DNA of 64,000 bases from Microcosmobacter sp040493455 (GTDB lineage: Bacteria > Bacteroidota > Bacteroidia > Flavobacteriales > Flavobacteriaceae). Positions 33,288-42,415 of this stretch are shown here, in pieces. The translations under genes were made by a program, and so were the position numbers. The first letter of the stretch is position 1. Each line of letters opens with the position of its first letter. Location: contig NZ_JANFDA010000003.1 in NCBI RefSeq assembly GCF_040493455.1, positions 186,001-250,000 of the forward strand. The letters run 5' to 3'. Below the pieces are notes generated by a model that was given only the letters and a program-made list of their open reading frames with translations, did not search any database and was not told the origin of the DNA.

Positions 33288-35790
33288 CATTTCGTAAACG
33301 ATATTGAGCAGTTCTGTTACTAGTATTTTGAGGTTTCTTCCTGAAAATATTTTTAACATTGTTGTAATCAATAAAATATTGAAGTCTTACTGAAAGTGTA
33401 TGCTCGAAGTCTTGTTCAAAAAGTGTATTTAAGCTGTCAAAATAACTATCTCCAGATGCGTTACTAAAGTTGAACAACTGATTTCTGTATAGTGCCGTTA
33501 AAAAGCTACCAGGCGCAACTTGCCATGTATAACTAAGGTCTAAGTTCCATGTGTTGAAGTTAACATCTGGGTCATCAATATCATCTGTAGTATAACCATC
33601 ATCAGTAGACAAACTACCGTTTTCTTGCAGTGCATACAATCCGTAATCATATTCCACCGTAGACCAGAAATTCCTAAATGATAATGACAACGTATGGAAT
33701 GGATTAAAGCTATAGCTACTAGAAATACTGTTCTCAATAGACACAATGTCACGCTCTCCAAAAATGATATCATCATCTATATTGGCAACAAAACCACGAC
33801 TCCCTTTATTGTTTCTGTAGGAGAGCCCATAATTAATAATGAACTTATCACTAAATCGATATGTTGGGTCTACGCCAAAATTATAACCAAATAGATCTCT
33901 TTCGCTATCAAAAGCATGGAAGGTCCCAGCATTAAGCCCAATAGAAAATGGTTTGGCAGAATTGGTGTCTAACCAACCACCAATAAACCCAATATTTTTG
34001 AATACGAAGAAACGCTTGTTCTCAAAATCCCTTGGCTCAAAAAAATCGAACTGCTTACCAGGCTCAAAGTTGATGTTGCCACCAAACCACATAAGCTTCT
34101 TAGTTTGAGCATTCATATTGAATCCAAAATTGGTTCCTGTAAACGTACTTGGTTTGTATAATCGTCTATAGTTTACCCAAGTATTAATTCTGAAATTATT
34201 AAGCTTCTCTGTAGGCTCAAATATTTGATAAGAGGCATCTATACCAAAATTGTTGAAGTTATTTCTGAAGTTTAAACCAAGGTCATTAATATCGTAACCT
34301 TCGTTAGAAAATCTGTGATCGAAACTATACCTGAAATTACCATGAGATTTTCTAACCAAAATGAAAGAGCTCAAACCAGTTTTGGTACCATCGGCTTGGT
34401 TGACATTACTCATTTTAACGTCCCCGCGAATGTTATACGTATTACGTTTGTTGGAGATATCTGCCACCAGTCCAGTAACATTTCCATCTCTAAAGTGGCC
34501 ATCTCTGGTAACGTTTGTGTTAATCAAACTTACCGAGGAGTTACCGTTAAACTGTTGGTCTATGACTAAGATGTTGTAATTGGCAAGGGGTTCCACAACT
34601 TCAGATCTATCGGTGACTACAGTTTCAAACTCCATAGTCACATCATTAAAGACTTCTTCAGTTCTTCTTACCACAGTCTCTGTCTTTTCTGTAATAGCAT
34701 TAAAGAAACCAATACCTAATCCTTTCTTTGTTCTTCCAGATACTTTTACAGCATTCAATACTTTTACTTCATCAGGGAAATCCACATATTCTTCATTATC
34801 GGCAAGATCAATCCCTGTTGGTGCATTTCCAATACGTCTAGAGAAGAACAGGTTTCCTTTATTGAAGAGATCGATACCTTCCTTAAAAAATTGACGTTGT
34901 TCCCCAAAAGTTTGTTCAAAAGGTCCAAGGTTGAGTCTTAAGTTATCAAATCCAGCCTGACTGAAATCTGGAATTAAAGTTGCATCTAGCGTGAAATTTT
35001 CTGTAATACCATACTTTACATCAGCTCCGATACTGTAATTAGGACTTTCGAGCGTATTATAGACCGTAGATAAGAAAGGGTAAAAGGCTAATCGAGTAGG
35101 AGGCTCTATATTCTCTATGCCTTTGAGTTCTCCATGATAAAGCCCAATATTACCTTTAGTTCTATCTAATGGATTCCATGTATACTGAGTATTATCTATT
35201 CTAAAACGACGGTGAAATTGTAACCCCCAAGTTTGAACTTCTTGATTTGAGAATCTAAGTGTTCTATATGGAAGTTTCATTTCAACAATCCATCCATCAT
35301 CAACTATCTTTACAGCACTATCCCAAACAGCATTCCATCCAAAATCCTCACCAATACTTGGGTTAGCAATGGCATCGGCTTGTGTACCCGAACTAAATAC
35401 AAAGAACTCAGTATCATTTTGCGCATCATTGTTTGGATTCAAAACGACAAGAAAAAAATCTGAATTACCGAAGTTGTCTCTACTCGTAAATTGGGTCTGT
35501 ATATCTTCCGGATTGTCCTTTAGGTAAGCAGCAACATAGATTGCATTATCATCATAAGCCATTTTTACAATGGTCTTCTTATGCTCTGGAAGTCTGACGC
35601 CCATTTCTGGTCTAAACTGAATAAAATCTGTAGCGATTTCAGCAGTTTTCCATACGTCATCATCTAGTACACCATCAATTTTTGGTGCATTAGCTGTACG
35701 CTGTATGTTTAACGTCTTTTTTTCTTCCTGTGCATTGATACTCAATAGATGAGAGAACGTAATCAATGCAATGAGTAAGCGGATTTTCAT
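33232..35790 (-). CDS. DUF5916 outer-membrane protein with CBM9-like N-terminus
   Basis: An 852-residue protein: signal peptide (cleaved near INAQ), a carbohydrate-binding-family-9-like beta-sandwich at about 25-230 (APKIDGVLDDDVWKTAE... VEMKLPYRTLRFS), then the DUF5916 region, mostly a predicted beta-barrel, typical of Bacteroidota outer membranes. Roles in the family are unclear; sometimes called membrane-associated hydrolase without proof. The barrel seems to end near residue 816 (LQYFIDYNNVKNIF); a 36-residue Arg/Asn-rich tail follows that lies opposite the end of the neighbouring + strand gene. This tail looks like read-through into foreign sequence and may reflect loss of the original stop when the neighbour arrived. 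Confidence 0.88.
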   Translation of the reverse strand: MKIRLLIALITFSHLLSINAQEEKKTLNIQRTANAPKIDGVLDDDVWKTAEIATDFIQFRPEMGVRLPEHKKTIVKMAYDDNAIYVAAYLKDNPEDIQTQFTSRDNFGNSDFFLVVLNPNNDAQNDTEFFVFSSGTQADAIANPSIGEDFGWNAVWDSAVKIVDDGWIVEMKLPYRTLRFSNQEVQTWGLQFHRRFRIDNTQYTWNPLDRTKGNIGLYHGELKGIENIEPPTRLAFYPFLSTVYNTLESPNYSIGADVKYGITENFTLDATLIPDFSQAGFDNLRLNLGPFEQTFGEQRQFFKEGIDLFNKGNLFFSRRIGNAPTGIDLADNEEYVDFPDEVKVLNAVKVSGRTKKGLGIGFFNAITEKTETVVRRTEEVFNDVTMEFETVVTDRSEVVEPLANYNILVIDQQFNGNSSVSLINTNVTRDGHFRDGNVTGLVADISNKRNTYNIRGDVKMSNVNQADGTKTGLSSFILVRKSHGNFRYSFDHRFSNEGYDINDLGLNFRNNFNNFGIDASYQIFEPTEKLNNFRINTWVNYRRLYKPSTFTGTNFGFNMNAQTKKLMWFGGNINFEPGKQFDFFEPRDFENKRFFVFKNIGFIGGWLDTNSAKPFSIGLNAGTFHAFDSERDLFGYNFGVDPTYRFSDKFIINYGLSYRNNKGSRGFVANIDDDIIFGERDIVSIENSISSSYSFNPFHTLSLSFRNFWSTVEYDYGLYALQENGSLSTDDGYTTDDIDDPDVNFNTWNLDLSYTWQVAPGSFLTALYRNQLFNFSNASGDSYFDSLNTLFEQDFEHTLSVRLQYFIDYNNVKNIFRKKPQNTSNRTAQYRLRNARRGRRVVLNHPNSHLPI

Positions 35791-35992
35791 TATTTTGATT
35801 GATGATTAGCGATTGGTTTACTTATAGATTTAAGAAATAGCTCCATGTTACACTTCACACACAAAACTATAAGTTTGTCAATGCTATTTTCCTAAATTAA
35901 CGTTAAAAACTAGTATACATTGTTAATCTTGCAATGTGCTCAGGTAAATTCAATCTTGAAATATTTTATGTACATTTAGCAAAAACCCCACT

Positions 35993-36589
35993 ATGCCTTA
36001 TCAAAAATTCGAAGAATACAACATTAAAGTTACTGACGACGTAAAGGCCAGATATAAGAGTATTATTGAAGATCTGGGAGAAGATGTAAATAGAGATGGT
36101 TTGTTGAAAACACCAGAACGTGCTTCTAAAGCCATGCAATTTCTAACCCAAGGTTATCATCAGGATGCAGCCGATATTCTCAAAAGCGCAATGTTCAAAG
36201 AGTCGTATAATGAAATGGTCATCGTGAAGGATATTGAGTTATATTCGCTTTGCGAACATCATATTTTACCATTCTTCGGAAAAGCACATATCGCCTATAT
36301 TCCTAATGGTTATATCGTCGGATTAAGTAAAATACCCAGAATTGTGGATGTGTTTGCTAGACGTCTGCAAGTACAAGAACGACTCACAGAACAAATTTTG
36401 GAGTGTATTAATAACACATTAAAACCTCAAGGTGTAGCTGTTGTCATAGAAGCTTCGCACATGTGTATGATGATGCGTGGTGTGCAGAAACAAAACTCTG
36501 TAACAACCACTTCTGGTTTTAGAGGAGCATTCCAAAACCTAGAAACGCGAAACGAATTCTTGAAACTCATTAGCGAGAAGTTGTCTTAG
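35993..36589 (+). CDS. folE: GTP cyclohydrolase I
   Basis: Converts GTP to 7,8-dihydroneopterin triphosphate, the first step of folate/tetrahydropterin synthesis. A 198-residue protein of standard type I size. The zinc ligands are visible: Cys and His in SLCEHHILPFFGKAH (Cys about residue 87, His about 90) and Cys in ASHMCMMMRGVQK (about 158). VGLSKIPRIVDVFARRLQVQERLT is the conserved tunnel-fold segment. A -7-like TACATTTA lies at 35971. The next gene, an ADP-ribosylglycohydrolase, starts 37 bp later on the same strand but is unrelated in function. Confidence 0.97.
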   Translation: MPYQKFEEYNIKVTDDVKARYKSIIEDLGEDVNRDGLLKTPERASKAMQFLTQGYHQDAADILKSAMFKESYNEMVIVKDIELYSLCEHHILPFFGKAHIAYIPNGYIVGLSKIPRIVDVFARRLQVQERLTEQILECINNTLKPQGVAVVIEASHMCMMMRGVQKQNSVTTTSGFRGAFQNLETRNEFLKLISEKLS

Positions 36590-36625
36590 TTTCTATTATA
36601 CTTCAGATGGATAAAAGAGTGTTAG

Positions 36626-37528
36626 ATGACTAAGGCAAAAAGGTTTGAGGGATGCATATTAGGAGGAGCAATTGGAGATGCTTGGGGTAGCGGTTTCGAG
36701 AATCAATTTGAACAAGAAGACGATACATTTTATTTGATTGGAAACCCAAAGGTAAAGTTGCCAACCTGGGGAATTACTGACGACACGCAATTGACTTTAG
36801 CCACAATTGAAGTAATAATTGATAATGGAAAAATCACCCCTGAACTAATAGCAAATCAATTTTTACATTATTATCAAAAGAGAAAACTTAGAGGTGTTGG
36901 CTCAAGTACCTATAAAGCATTAAAGGAACTAAGTTTTGGAGGTCATTGGAGTCAAGTAGGAAGAAGAGGGGAATATGCAGCAGGAAATGGAGCTGCAATG
37001 CGAATAGCTCCACTTGCTTTTGTACAAGAAATCAAAAATTCAGAAATACGAGACATTTGCCTAATTACCCATAATAATGATGAAGCCTATATAGGTGCTA
37101 TGTGCATAGTCATTGCAATCAGAGAAATCTTAAATGGTAATTGGACAGGAAAATCAAACCTCATAGATCTCATAATAAAACAAATTCCGGATACAAGAGT
37201 TCGAGATAGACTAATCGAAATTAAGGATATTGAAAATCTCGAAGAGATAGGAGAAAAGGGCAACGATGGATATGTTGTGAATTCAGTACCATTGGCAATT
37301 GCAGCTGCTAATAAAGTACAAGAAATAGGGATTGAACAAATGTTCACCCAATTGATTGATATAGGAGGAGATACAGATACTAATTGTTCAATTGCTGGAC
37401 AGATTGCAGGAACGTTAATAGGAAAAACAGGTATACCATTAGATTTAATAAACAAATTAGAAGCATTGGATGATTATAATTGGATTGAATCCACTATCAA
37501 TAGATATAGAGAAAAGAAGGGAGTGTAA
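36626..37528 (+). CDS. ADP-ribosylglycohydrolase family protein (DraG/MacroD-independent type)
   Basis: A 300-residue all-helical hydrolase that removes ADP-ribose from proteins, nucleic acids or small molecules using two Mg ions. Metal-binding motifs are intact: GAIGDAWGSGFE at about 14-25, DDTQL at 52-56, and GGDTDTN near residue 248, with GNGAAMRIAPLAF between. No signal peptide, so it acts in the cytoplasm. It could reverse ADP-ribosylation by a host or toxin transferase; no ADP-ribosyltransferase (DarT, nitrogenase DraT) is adjacent, so the target cannot be named. Ends at an intrinsic terminator 26 bp downstream. Confidence 0.9.
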   Translation: MTKAKRFEGCILGGAIGDAWGSGFENQFEQEDDTFYLIGNPKVKLPTWGITDDTQLTLATIEVIIDNGKITPELIANQFLHYYQKRKLRGVGSSTYKALKELSFGGHWSQVGRRGEYAAGNGAAMRIAPLAFVQEIKNSEIRDICLITHNNDEAYIGAMCIVIAIREILNGNWTGKSNLIDLIIKQIPDTRVRDRLIEIKDIENLEEIGEKGNDGYVVNSVPLAIAAANKVQEIGIEQMFTQLIDIGGDTDTNCSIAGQIAGTLIGKTGIPLDLINKLEALDDYNWIESTINRYREKKGV

Positions 37529-37553
37529 CATTCTCAGAATTCAGTATACATAT

Positions 37554-37580
37554 AAGGTGCAAGAGATTGGCACCTTTTTT
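37554..37580 (+). terminator. Intrinsic terminator after the ADP-ribosylglycohydrolase gene
   Basis: AAGGTGC (37554-37560) pairs with GCACCTT (37570-37576), loop of 9 nt, then TTTT. It lies 26 bp after the stop codon. Confidence 0.8.
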
Positions 37581-37609
37581 GTTTCCTCAATGTTAAAAAT
37601 CCAAATACG

Positions 37610-37879
37610 ATGAACTTAAAACATAAATATAGAAACCTAATCCTGAGTATTATTTTAGACCTTATTGGTTTTATCCCATTTATCGATTTGATTTGGGCTC
37701 CAATTTCAGGATATATAATGACTAAACTTTACAAAGGTGAATCAGGTAAAATTGCAGGGGTCTTCACATTCATTGAAGAAATATTACCAATGACCGACTT
37801 CGTGCCTTCATTTACCATAATGTGGTTTTACACCTACGTGTTCAAGAAAGTCGATAAGAATACAATTATTGAAGTATAG
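37610..37879 (+). CDS. Small membrane protein, unknown
   Basis: An 89-residue protein with two or three hydrophobic segments (about 9-27, 30-40 and 62-78). The N-terminal NLILSIILDLIGFIPFIDLIW and the Tyr/Trp pair FTIMWFYTYV look like an integral membrane protein of the inner membrane. No family recognised. It starts 30 bp after a terminator, so it likely has its own promoter; its stop is 1 bp from the stop of the convergent DUF4249 gene. Confidence 0.6.
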   Translation: MNLKHKYRNLILSIILDLIGFIPFIDLIWAPISGYIMTKLYKGESGKIAGVFTFIEEILPMTDFVPSFTIMWFYTYVFKKVDKNTIIEV

Positions 37880-37880
37880 A

Positions 37881-38696
37881 TTATTCTACAACGTAGATAA
37901 ATTCATCGACTTCAGAAAGCCTGAAATATCCAAACGGAAAATCATCTGGACTAGTTGTGTTGATACAATTCCCTCTAACCGTAGCAGGTTGTGTTTCAAA
38001 AGGACCACCACCTTCTTCACTGTTTTGCTGTAGTAAGATGAACATGAATTCATAGAAACGACGAGATACACCGTAATTTCTTATGGTTACAACATCGCCT
38101 GTATCTAATTCTTCTTCAGTATAGAAACCAAAGATTTGATTTCCGTTAGTAAATTCATCATCGTAAACTTCTAGAGTAGGTATCGCAGGAATATCACTTA
38201 TGAACTCAAAGAAATAATAGTTTTCTTCATCAGCAGGATCAGTATAAAATGCTTTAAGCTCTGTTTCTTCTCCTGTAAAACCGCCTTCGTCGTTTTGTTC
38301 GACAAACTCAATCGAGGCAACAGATTTTAAGGTTTCTGTTGCAGTGTAGGTGTCACCTTCATAGATTACCGTAAGATTATAAACGCCATCAATCACTGGA
38401 ATAAATGTAGAGTTTTGATATATGCCTGTAACGCCGTTCTCAATAAAATTGAATGTGTTATTGTTCTCGTCTGTAATAAAGATAGTAGCGCCATTAGCAG
38501 GCGGAACTTCGTCATCAAAGTAAGGAGCAGAGAGTGTAAGTTTAATTTGTTGCTCATTCCCAGCAGTACCTTTGAACCAATTAATTGATGCTTCAATCAC
38601 TAATCTAGGTTCAGCATTATTGAGGTCTACAGAGATTTCATCCTCACACGAAGTGAAGACGAATAGAATACTTAATACTAATAATAACTTCTTCAT
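37881..38696 (-). CDS. DUF4249 lipoprotein paired with a TonB receptor
   Basis: A 271-residue lipoprotein; signal MKKLLLVLSILFVFTSC, then the DUF4249 pattern EPRLVIEASINWFKGT, YEGDTYTATETL, and a Gly/Glu-rich acidic centre. The family accompanies TonB-dependent receptors in Bacteroidota and is thought to bind or present the substrate on the cell surface. The longest frame starts at TTG (38702); the ATG at 38696 is used, leaving 2 bp between it and the receptor's stop. Substrate unknown. Confidence 0.85.
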   Translation of the reverse strand: MKKLLLVLSILFVFTSCEDEISVDLNNAEPRLVIEASINWFKGTAGNEQQIKLTLSAPYFDDEVPPANGATIFITDENNNTFNFIENGVTGIYQNSTFIPVIDGVYNLTVIYEGDTYTATETLKSVASIEFVEQNDEGGFTGEETELKAFYTDPADEENYYFFEFISDIPAIPTLEVYDDEFTNGNQIFGFYTEEELDTGDVVTIRNYGVSRRFYEFMFILLQQNSEEGGGPFETQPATVRGNCINTTSPDDFPFGYFRLSEVDEFIYVVE

Positions 38697-38698
38697 AA

Positions 38699-41074
38699 TC
38701 AAAACTTAAAGTTATATGAAATTGACGGTACAATGCCAAAAATAGCTAGCCTAATGGCTTCGTTCCGAGCAGTCATTCTATTCTCTCTAAAGGTTATAGA
38801 AGCTGCATTTCTACGATTGTAAATATTGTAAATGCCCAATACCCATTCACCTTTCCAACGTTTAGTTGAATTTGGTTTTGGTGTATAAATTGCTGAAACA
38901 TCTAAGCGATGGTATGATGGTAAACGGCTTGAGTTCCTTAAATCAAAACTTGGAATACTAATCCCATTATACTCATACTGACCATTTGGAAACGTAGTTG
39001 GCTGTCCAGTCTGGAATAGTAAATTTCCACCAAACGACCATTTTTCATTGAGTTTATAACTTGCGGTTACTGACAGGTCGTGAGTCTTGTCGTAAGGCGT
39101 GTTATACCAATCACCATTATTAATACCAGTTTCTGCTGGAGTTCTTCCTTCAGTTTGTTGTTCTGCTTTGGAAAGGGTATAGGCTATCCAACCTTTTAGA
39201 TCACCTTTATTTTTTCGGAACAATACCTCTAAACCATAAGCGCGAGCACGTCCATTTAAGATCACTTGCTCAATAGCATCATTAGCAATAAGATCAGCAC
39301 CATCGATGTAATCGATTCTGTTTTTTATAGTCTTATAAAAACTTTCTACTTCTAGTGAATAGGCATTATCATTGATGGTTCTAAAGTAACCAACAGCAAA
39401 CTGATCTAGTAACTGAGGCTCAACATACTTTCCACTAGGTGTCCAAACATCTAAAGGTGTAGGAGAGCTTGTATTCGATAACAAATGTAAATACTGAGCC
39501 ATCCTGTTGTAACTAGCTTTTACCGAACTTTCATCATTGAGCTGATAAGCTAAAGCCAGTCTAGGTTCAACATTAAAAAATGATTCTATAACATCACTTC
39601 TGCTAAAGGTGTCTGTACCAATTGGATCTGCCTTTTCATAGATTTGTATGTCTTCATTGAATACAACAGGATTGTCATTTTCATAAATATTCAATTCATC
39701 CTGACCTAATCTCAAGAACGAGCTAAACCGTACACCGTAAGATAATGCAAGGTTCTTTGTTACTTGATGTTCAGCATCAACGTACAAGGCATTTTCAAAG
39801 GCATACTTATCAATAAGTTTGAAAGGATTAACACCAGAAGTTGGTGTGGTAGGATTGATTTCACCTGGATTGAATTTGTAGTAAATACTGTTCAAACCAT
39901 ATTCCATTTTGAAGGTGTCACTAATGTAGTGTTTCAAGTCATATTTGACATTAAAATTCTGTATTCCTGACGTCCAGTCGAACTCTACAAAATTCAGTTT
40001 TAAGTCATAATCATAATCAGAATAAATGAGCGAAAGATTAGAAAACAGCTTGTCTGAAAATAAATGATTCCATCTAAAATTAAGAACCGTGTTACCATAT
40101 TCGTTTTCAAAACTGTCTGCTATTTCAAAGACATCTCTACCAAAGTATCCAGACAAATAGATGCTGTTATTGTTATTGAGGCGATAACTTAGCTTAGTAT
40201 TTAAGTCATAGAAATAGGCTTTGCTGTCAATATCGAATAGAGGTAAAAAGATATGCGCATAACTACTGCGACCTCCAAATAGAAACGACCCTTTTTCTTT
40301 TTTTATGGGACCTTCAGCTAAAAAACGACTGGCTACAAGACCAATACCACCATTCATGTGAAACTCTTTACTATTTCCTTCTTTTTGATAAATGTCTAAT
40401 ACGGAAGACACTCGGCCACCATATTTGGCAGGAATGCCTCCTTTATAGAGTTTGATGTCCTTTATAGCATCTGGATTAAATACCGAAAAGAAACCAAATA
40501 GGTGAGAGGAATTAAAGATGGTGGCTTCATCAAGCAAAATTAGGTTTTGATCTGCGGCACCACCACGAACATTAAAGCCAGAAGAACCTTCTCCAGCATT
40601 TGTAACTCCAGGTAATAATGTAATGGATTTGATAATGTCTACCTCTCCCAACACCACAGGCATTTGCTTAATGGTATTAATAGTAAGTGTATTAACACTC
40701 ATCTGTGGCTTGCGTATGTTGAGTTTCTCTACATCTTTGGTGATTATGACTTCTTCGAGGCTTTCGGTAGATTCTGCTAATTGAAAGTTTAGTGTTTTAT
40801 CAGAATCTAGAACAATACTTTGAGATATGCTGCCATAGCCTAAATAGCTTAGTTGTACTATATAAGTGCCTTCATCTAAAGTAATGGAGTAGAAGCCATA
40901 TTCATTGGTTGTAGTCCCAGTTTGCAATTCGGGAAACAATATGGTAACTCCAATAAGTGTCTCATTACTTTTTTGATCTGAGACGATACCGCTAAGTGTA
41001 TATTTTTCTTGGGAAAACCCAAAGCTTAGAACAAGGAGGAGTAAAGGGAGTATTCCTTTTCTTTTGCAATTCAT
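38699..41074 (-). CDS. TonB-dependent outer-membrane receptor
   Basis: A 791-residue outer-membrane transporter. After the signal peptide (about residues 1-21, ending LSFGFS), a CarboxypepD_reg-like domain at about 24-105 (GTTTNEYGFYSITLDEGTYI) precedes the plug (VLGEVDIIKSITLLPGVTNA... FNVRGGAADQNLILLDEA) and a C-terminal beta-barrel that ends in Phe (SISYNFKF), as outer-membrane barrels usually do. It should import a large or scarce ligand using TonB-ExbBD energy. Co-transcribed with the DUF4249 lipoprotein downstream. No sigma/anti-sigma pair is adjacent, so regulation is not evident. Confidence 0.92.
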   Translation of the reverse strand: MNCKRKGILPLLLLVLSFGFSQEKYTLSGIVSDQKSNETLIGVTILFPELQTGTTTNEYGFYSITLDEGTYIVQLSYLGYGSISQSIVLDSDKTLNFQLAESTESLEEVIITKDVEKLNIRKPQMSVNTLTINTIKQMPVVLGEVDIIKSITLLPGVTNAGEGSSGFNVRGGAADQNLILLDEATIFNSSHLFGFFSVFNPDAIKDIKLYKGGIPAKYGGRVSSVLDIYQKEGNSKEFHMNGGIGLVASRFLAEGPIKKEKGSFLFGGRSSYAHIFLPLFDIDSKAYFYDLNTKLSYRLNNNNSIYLSGYFGRDVFEIADSFENEYGNTVLNFRWNHLFSDKLFSNLSLIYSDYDYDLKLNFVEFDWTSGIQNFNVKYDLKHYISDTFKMEYGLNSIYYKFNPGEINPTTPTSGVNPFKLIDKYAFENALYVDAEHQVTKNLALSYGVRFSSFLRLGQDELNIYENDNPVVFNEDIQIYEKADPIGTDTFSRSDVIESFFNVEPRLALAYQLNDESSVKASYNRMAQYLHLLSNTSSPTPLDVWTPSGKYVEPQLLDQFAVGYFRTINDNAYSLEVESFYKTIKNRIDYIDGADLIANDAIEQVILNGRARAYGLEVLFRKNKGDLKGWIAYTLSKAEQQTEGRTPAETGINNGDWYNTPYDKTHDLSVTASYKLNEKWSFGGNLLFQTGQPTTFPNGQYEYNGISIPSFDLRNSSRLPSYHRLDVSAIYTPKPNSTKRWKGEWVLGIYNIYNRRNAASITFRENRMTARNEAIRLAIFGIVPSISYNFKF

Positions 41075-41124
41075 TTTGTAAAAATAAGGATTAGGCGTCA
41101 GAAGATTTTAAGTTTAACAGTTTG

Positions 41125-42060
41125 TTAAAATGGTAAGGCGCTAAGGTCTACATTTCCACCAGAGATTATCACGCCAATCTGTTTTCCTTCAAACTTGTTT
41201 GAACTTTTTAAAACTGCGGCAACGGCAACAGCACTAGACGGTTCAATAATAATTTTCATGCGTTCCCAAACTAATCGCATAGCATTGATAATTTCATCTT
41301 CGGTAACTCTGATAATTTCAGAAACATGCTCTTTGATAATAGGAAAGTTTTTGTCACCTAGATGTGTTCTAAGACCATCTGCAATGGTATGTGTTGTGGT
41401 GTTCGTTTCTATCTTACCACTTAGTAAAGAACGATACGCATCATCTACTTCAAAAGGTTCTGCACCGATAATTTTACAATTTGGATTTAGCTCTTGAACA
41501 GCTAAACAGGCTCCAGCGATAAGGCCACCACCACCAATTGGAGTGATAATGATATCGAGTTCTGGATAATCTGATAGCAACTCGAAGGTAGCAGTACCTT
41601 GTCCAATAATGACGTTTGTATTATTGGAAGGATGGATAAACGTTGCTCCAGTGTTATCTTCTACTTTTTTAGCCGTTTGTTCTCTGGCCTCAATAGTGGA
41701 TTCACATTCTATTACTTCTCCATTATAACCGTAAACAGCTTCACGTTTTACGCTTGGTGCATTATCTGGCATTACGATGTATGCTTTAGCACCAACACTT
41801 TTGCCTGCCAAAGACAATGCTTGTGCAAAATTTCCGGAGGAATGTGTTACGACACCTTTGAATTTTTGCTCGTCAGCAAGCTGTAATATAGCATTAGTAG
41901 CACCACGAATTTTGTACGAGCCAGCACGTTGAAAATTTTCACACTTAAAAAATACTTCAGCCTTAGCTATATTATTTATAGCTGATGAAGTTAGGACAGG
42001 TGTTTTATGTATATATTTTGAAATACGGTCACTGCAATTTTTTATGATGTCTTTCTTCAT
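41125..42060 (-). CDS. Threonine/serine dehydratase or racemase family (PLP)
   Basis: A 311-residue fold-type II PLP enzyme of the threonine ammonia-lyase/serine racemase branch. Lys50 in GSYKIRGATN forms the Schiff base; SSGNFAQALSLA binds the substrate carboxylate, and PIGGGGLIAG holds the PLP phosphate. It lacks the ACT-like regulatory C-terminal domain of biosynthetic IlvA, so a catabolic threonine dehydratase or a serine racemase is more likely. The two cannot be separated without a tree. Single gene on the minus strand, next to the long hairpin-rich gap before icd. Confidence 0.87.
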   Translation of the reverse strand: MKKDIIKNCSDRISKYIHKTPVLTSSAINNIAKAEVFFKCENFQRAGSYKIRGATNAILQLADEQKFKGVVTHSSGNFAQALSLAGKSVGAKAYIVMPDNAPSVKREAVYGYNGEVIECESTIEAREQTAKKVEDNTGATFIHPSNNTNVIIGQGTATFELLSDYPELDIIITPIGGGGLIAGACLAVQELNPNCKIIGAEPFEVDDAYRSLLSGKIETNTTTHTIADGLRTHLGDKNFPIIKEHVSEIIRVTEDEIINAMRLVWERMKIIIEPSSAVAVAAVLKSSNKFEGKQIGVIISGGNVDLSALPF

Positions 42061-42338
42061 GCAATAAATATACTAAAGGTAAAGTAGATTAAACGAGTAA
42101 GGTTTAATCATTCTTTATGGACATTGATCGGAGTCGAAATGTAATCTAGAATCCGATAATTCATTTTGTCTTGATACAAAACGAATCAAAAAATCAAGAA
42201 GAGCTTAAGGAAATTTTTGTAATCAAGATTACAAAATCACTAATAAATCTAATCGTTTCATGCTCTTTTTCGCTAAAGCGAAACGCAATTACACTTGATT
42301 TATAGTTATTTCTGAAAACTCTTCACTAAAGTGTTTTC
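42061..42338. other. Gene-free region with two compact hairpins
   Basis: The 355-bp gap before icd (including the terminator below) contains TTTTGTAATC-AA-GATTACAAAA (42215-42236), a perfect 10-bp stem, and TTTCGCT-AA-AGCGAAA (42268-42283), a perfect 7-bp stem. Neither has a gene directly behind it. They look like small dispersed palindromes rather than operators. No ORF is credible here. Confidence 0.55.
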
Positions 42339-42369
42339 AAAAAAAAAGGCTACCCGATGGATAGCCTTT
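42339..42369 (-). terminator. Intrinsic terminator of icd
   Basis: On the minus strand a 10-bp stem (AAAGGCTATCC/GGTAGCCTTT, one mismatch) with a 4-nt loop is followed by eight T. It lies about 47 bp after the icd stop. Confidence 0.88.
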
Positions 42370-42415
42370 GTTTTCGATACGATTTTTGTCAAAATCACTC
42401 AAATCGACGTGAGTT

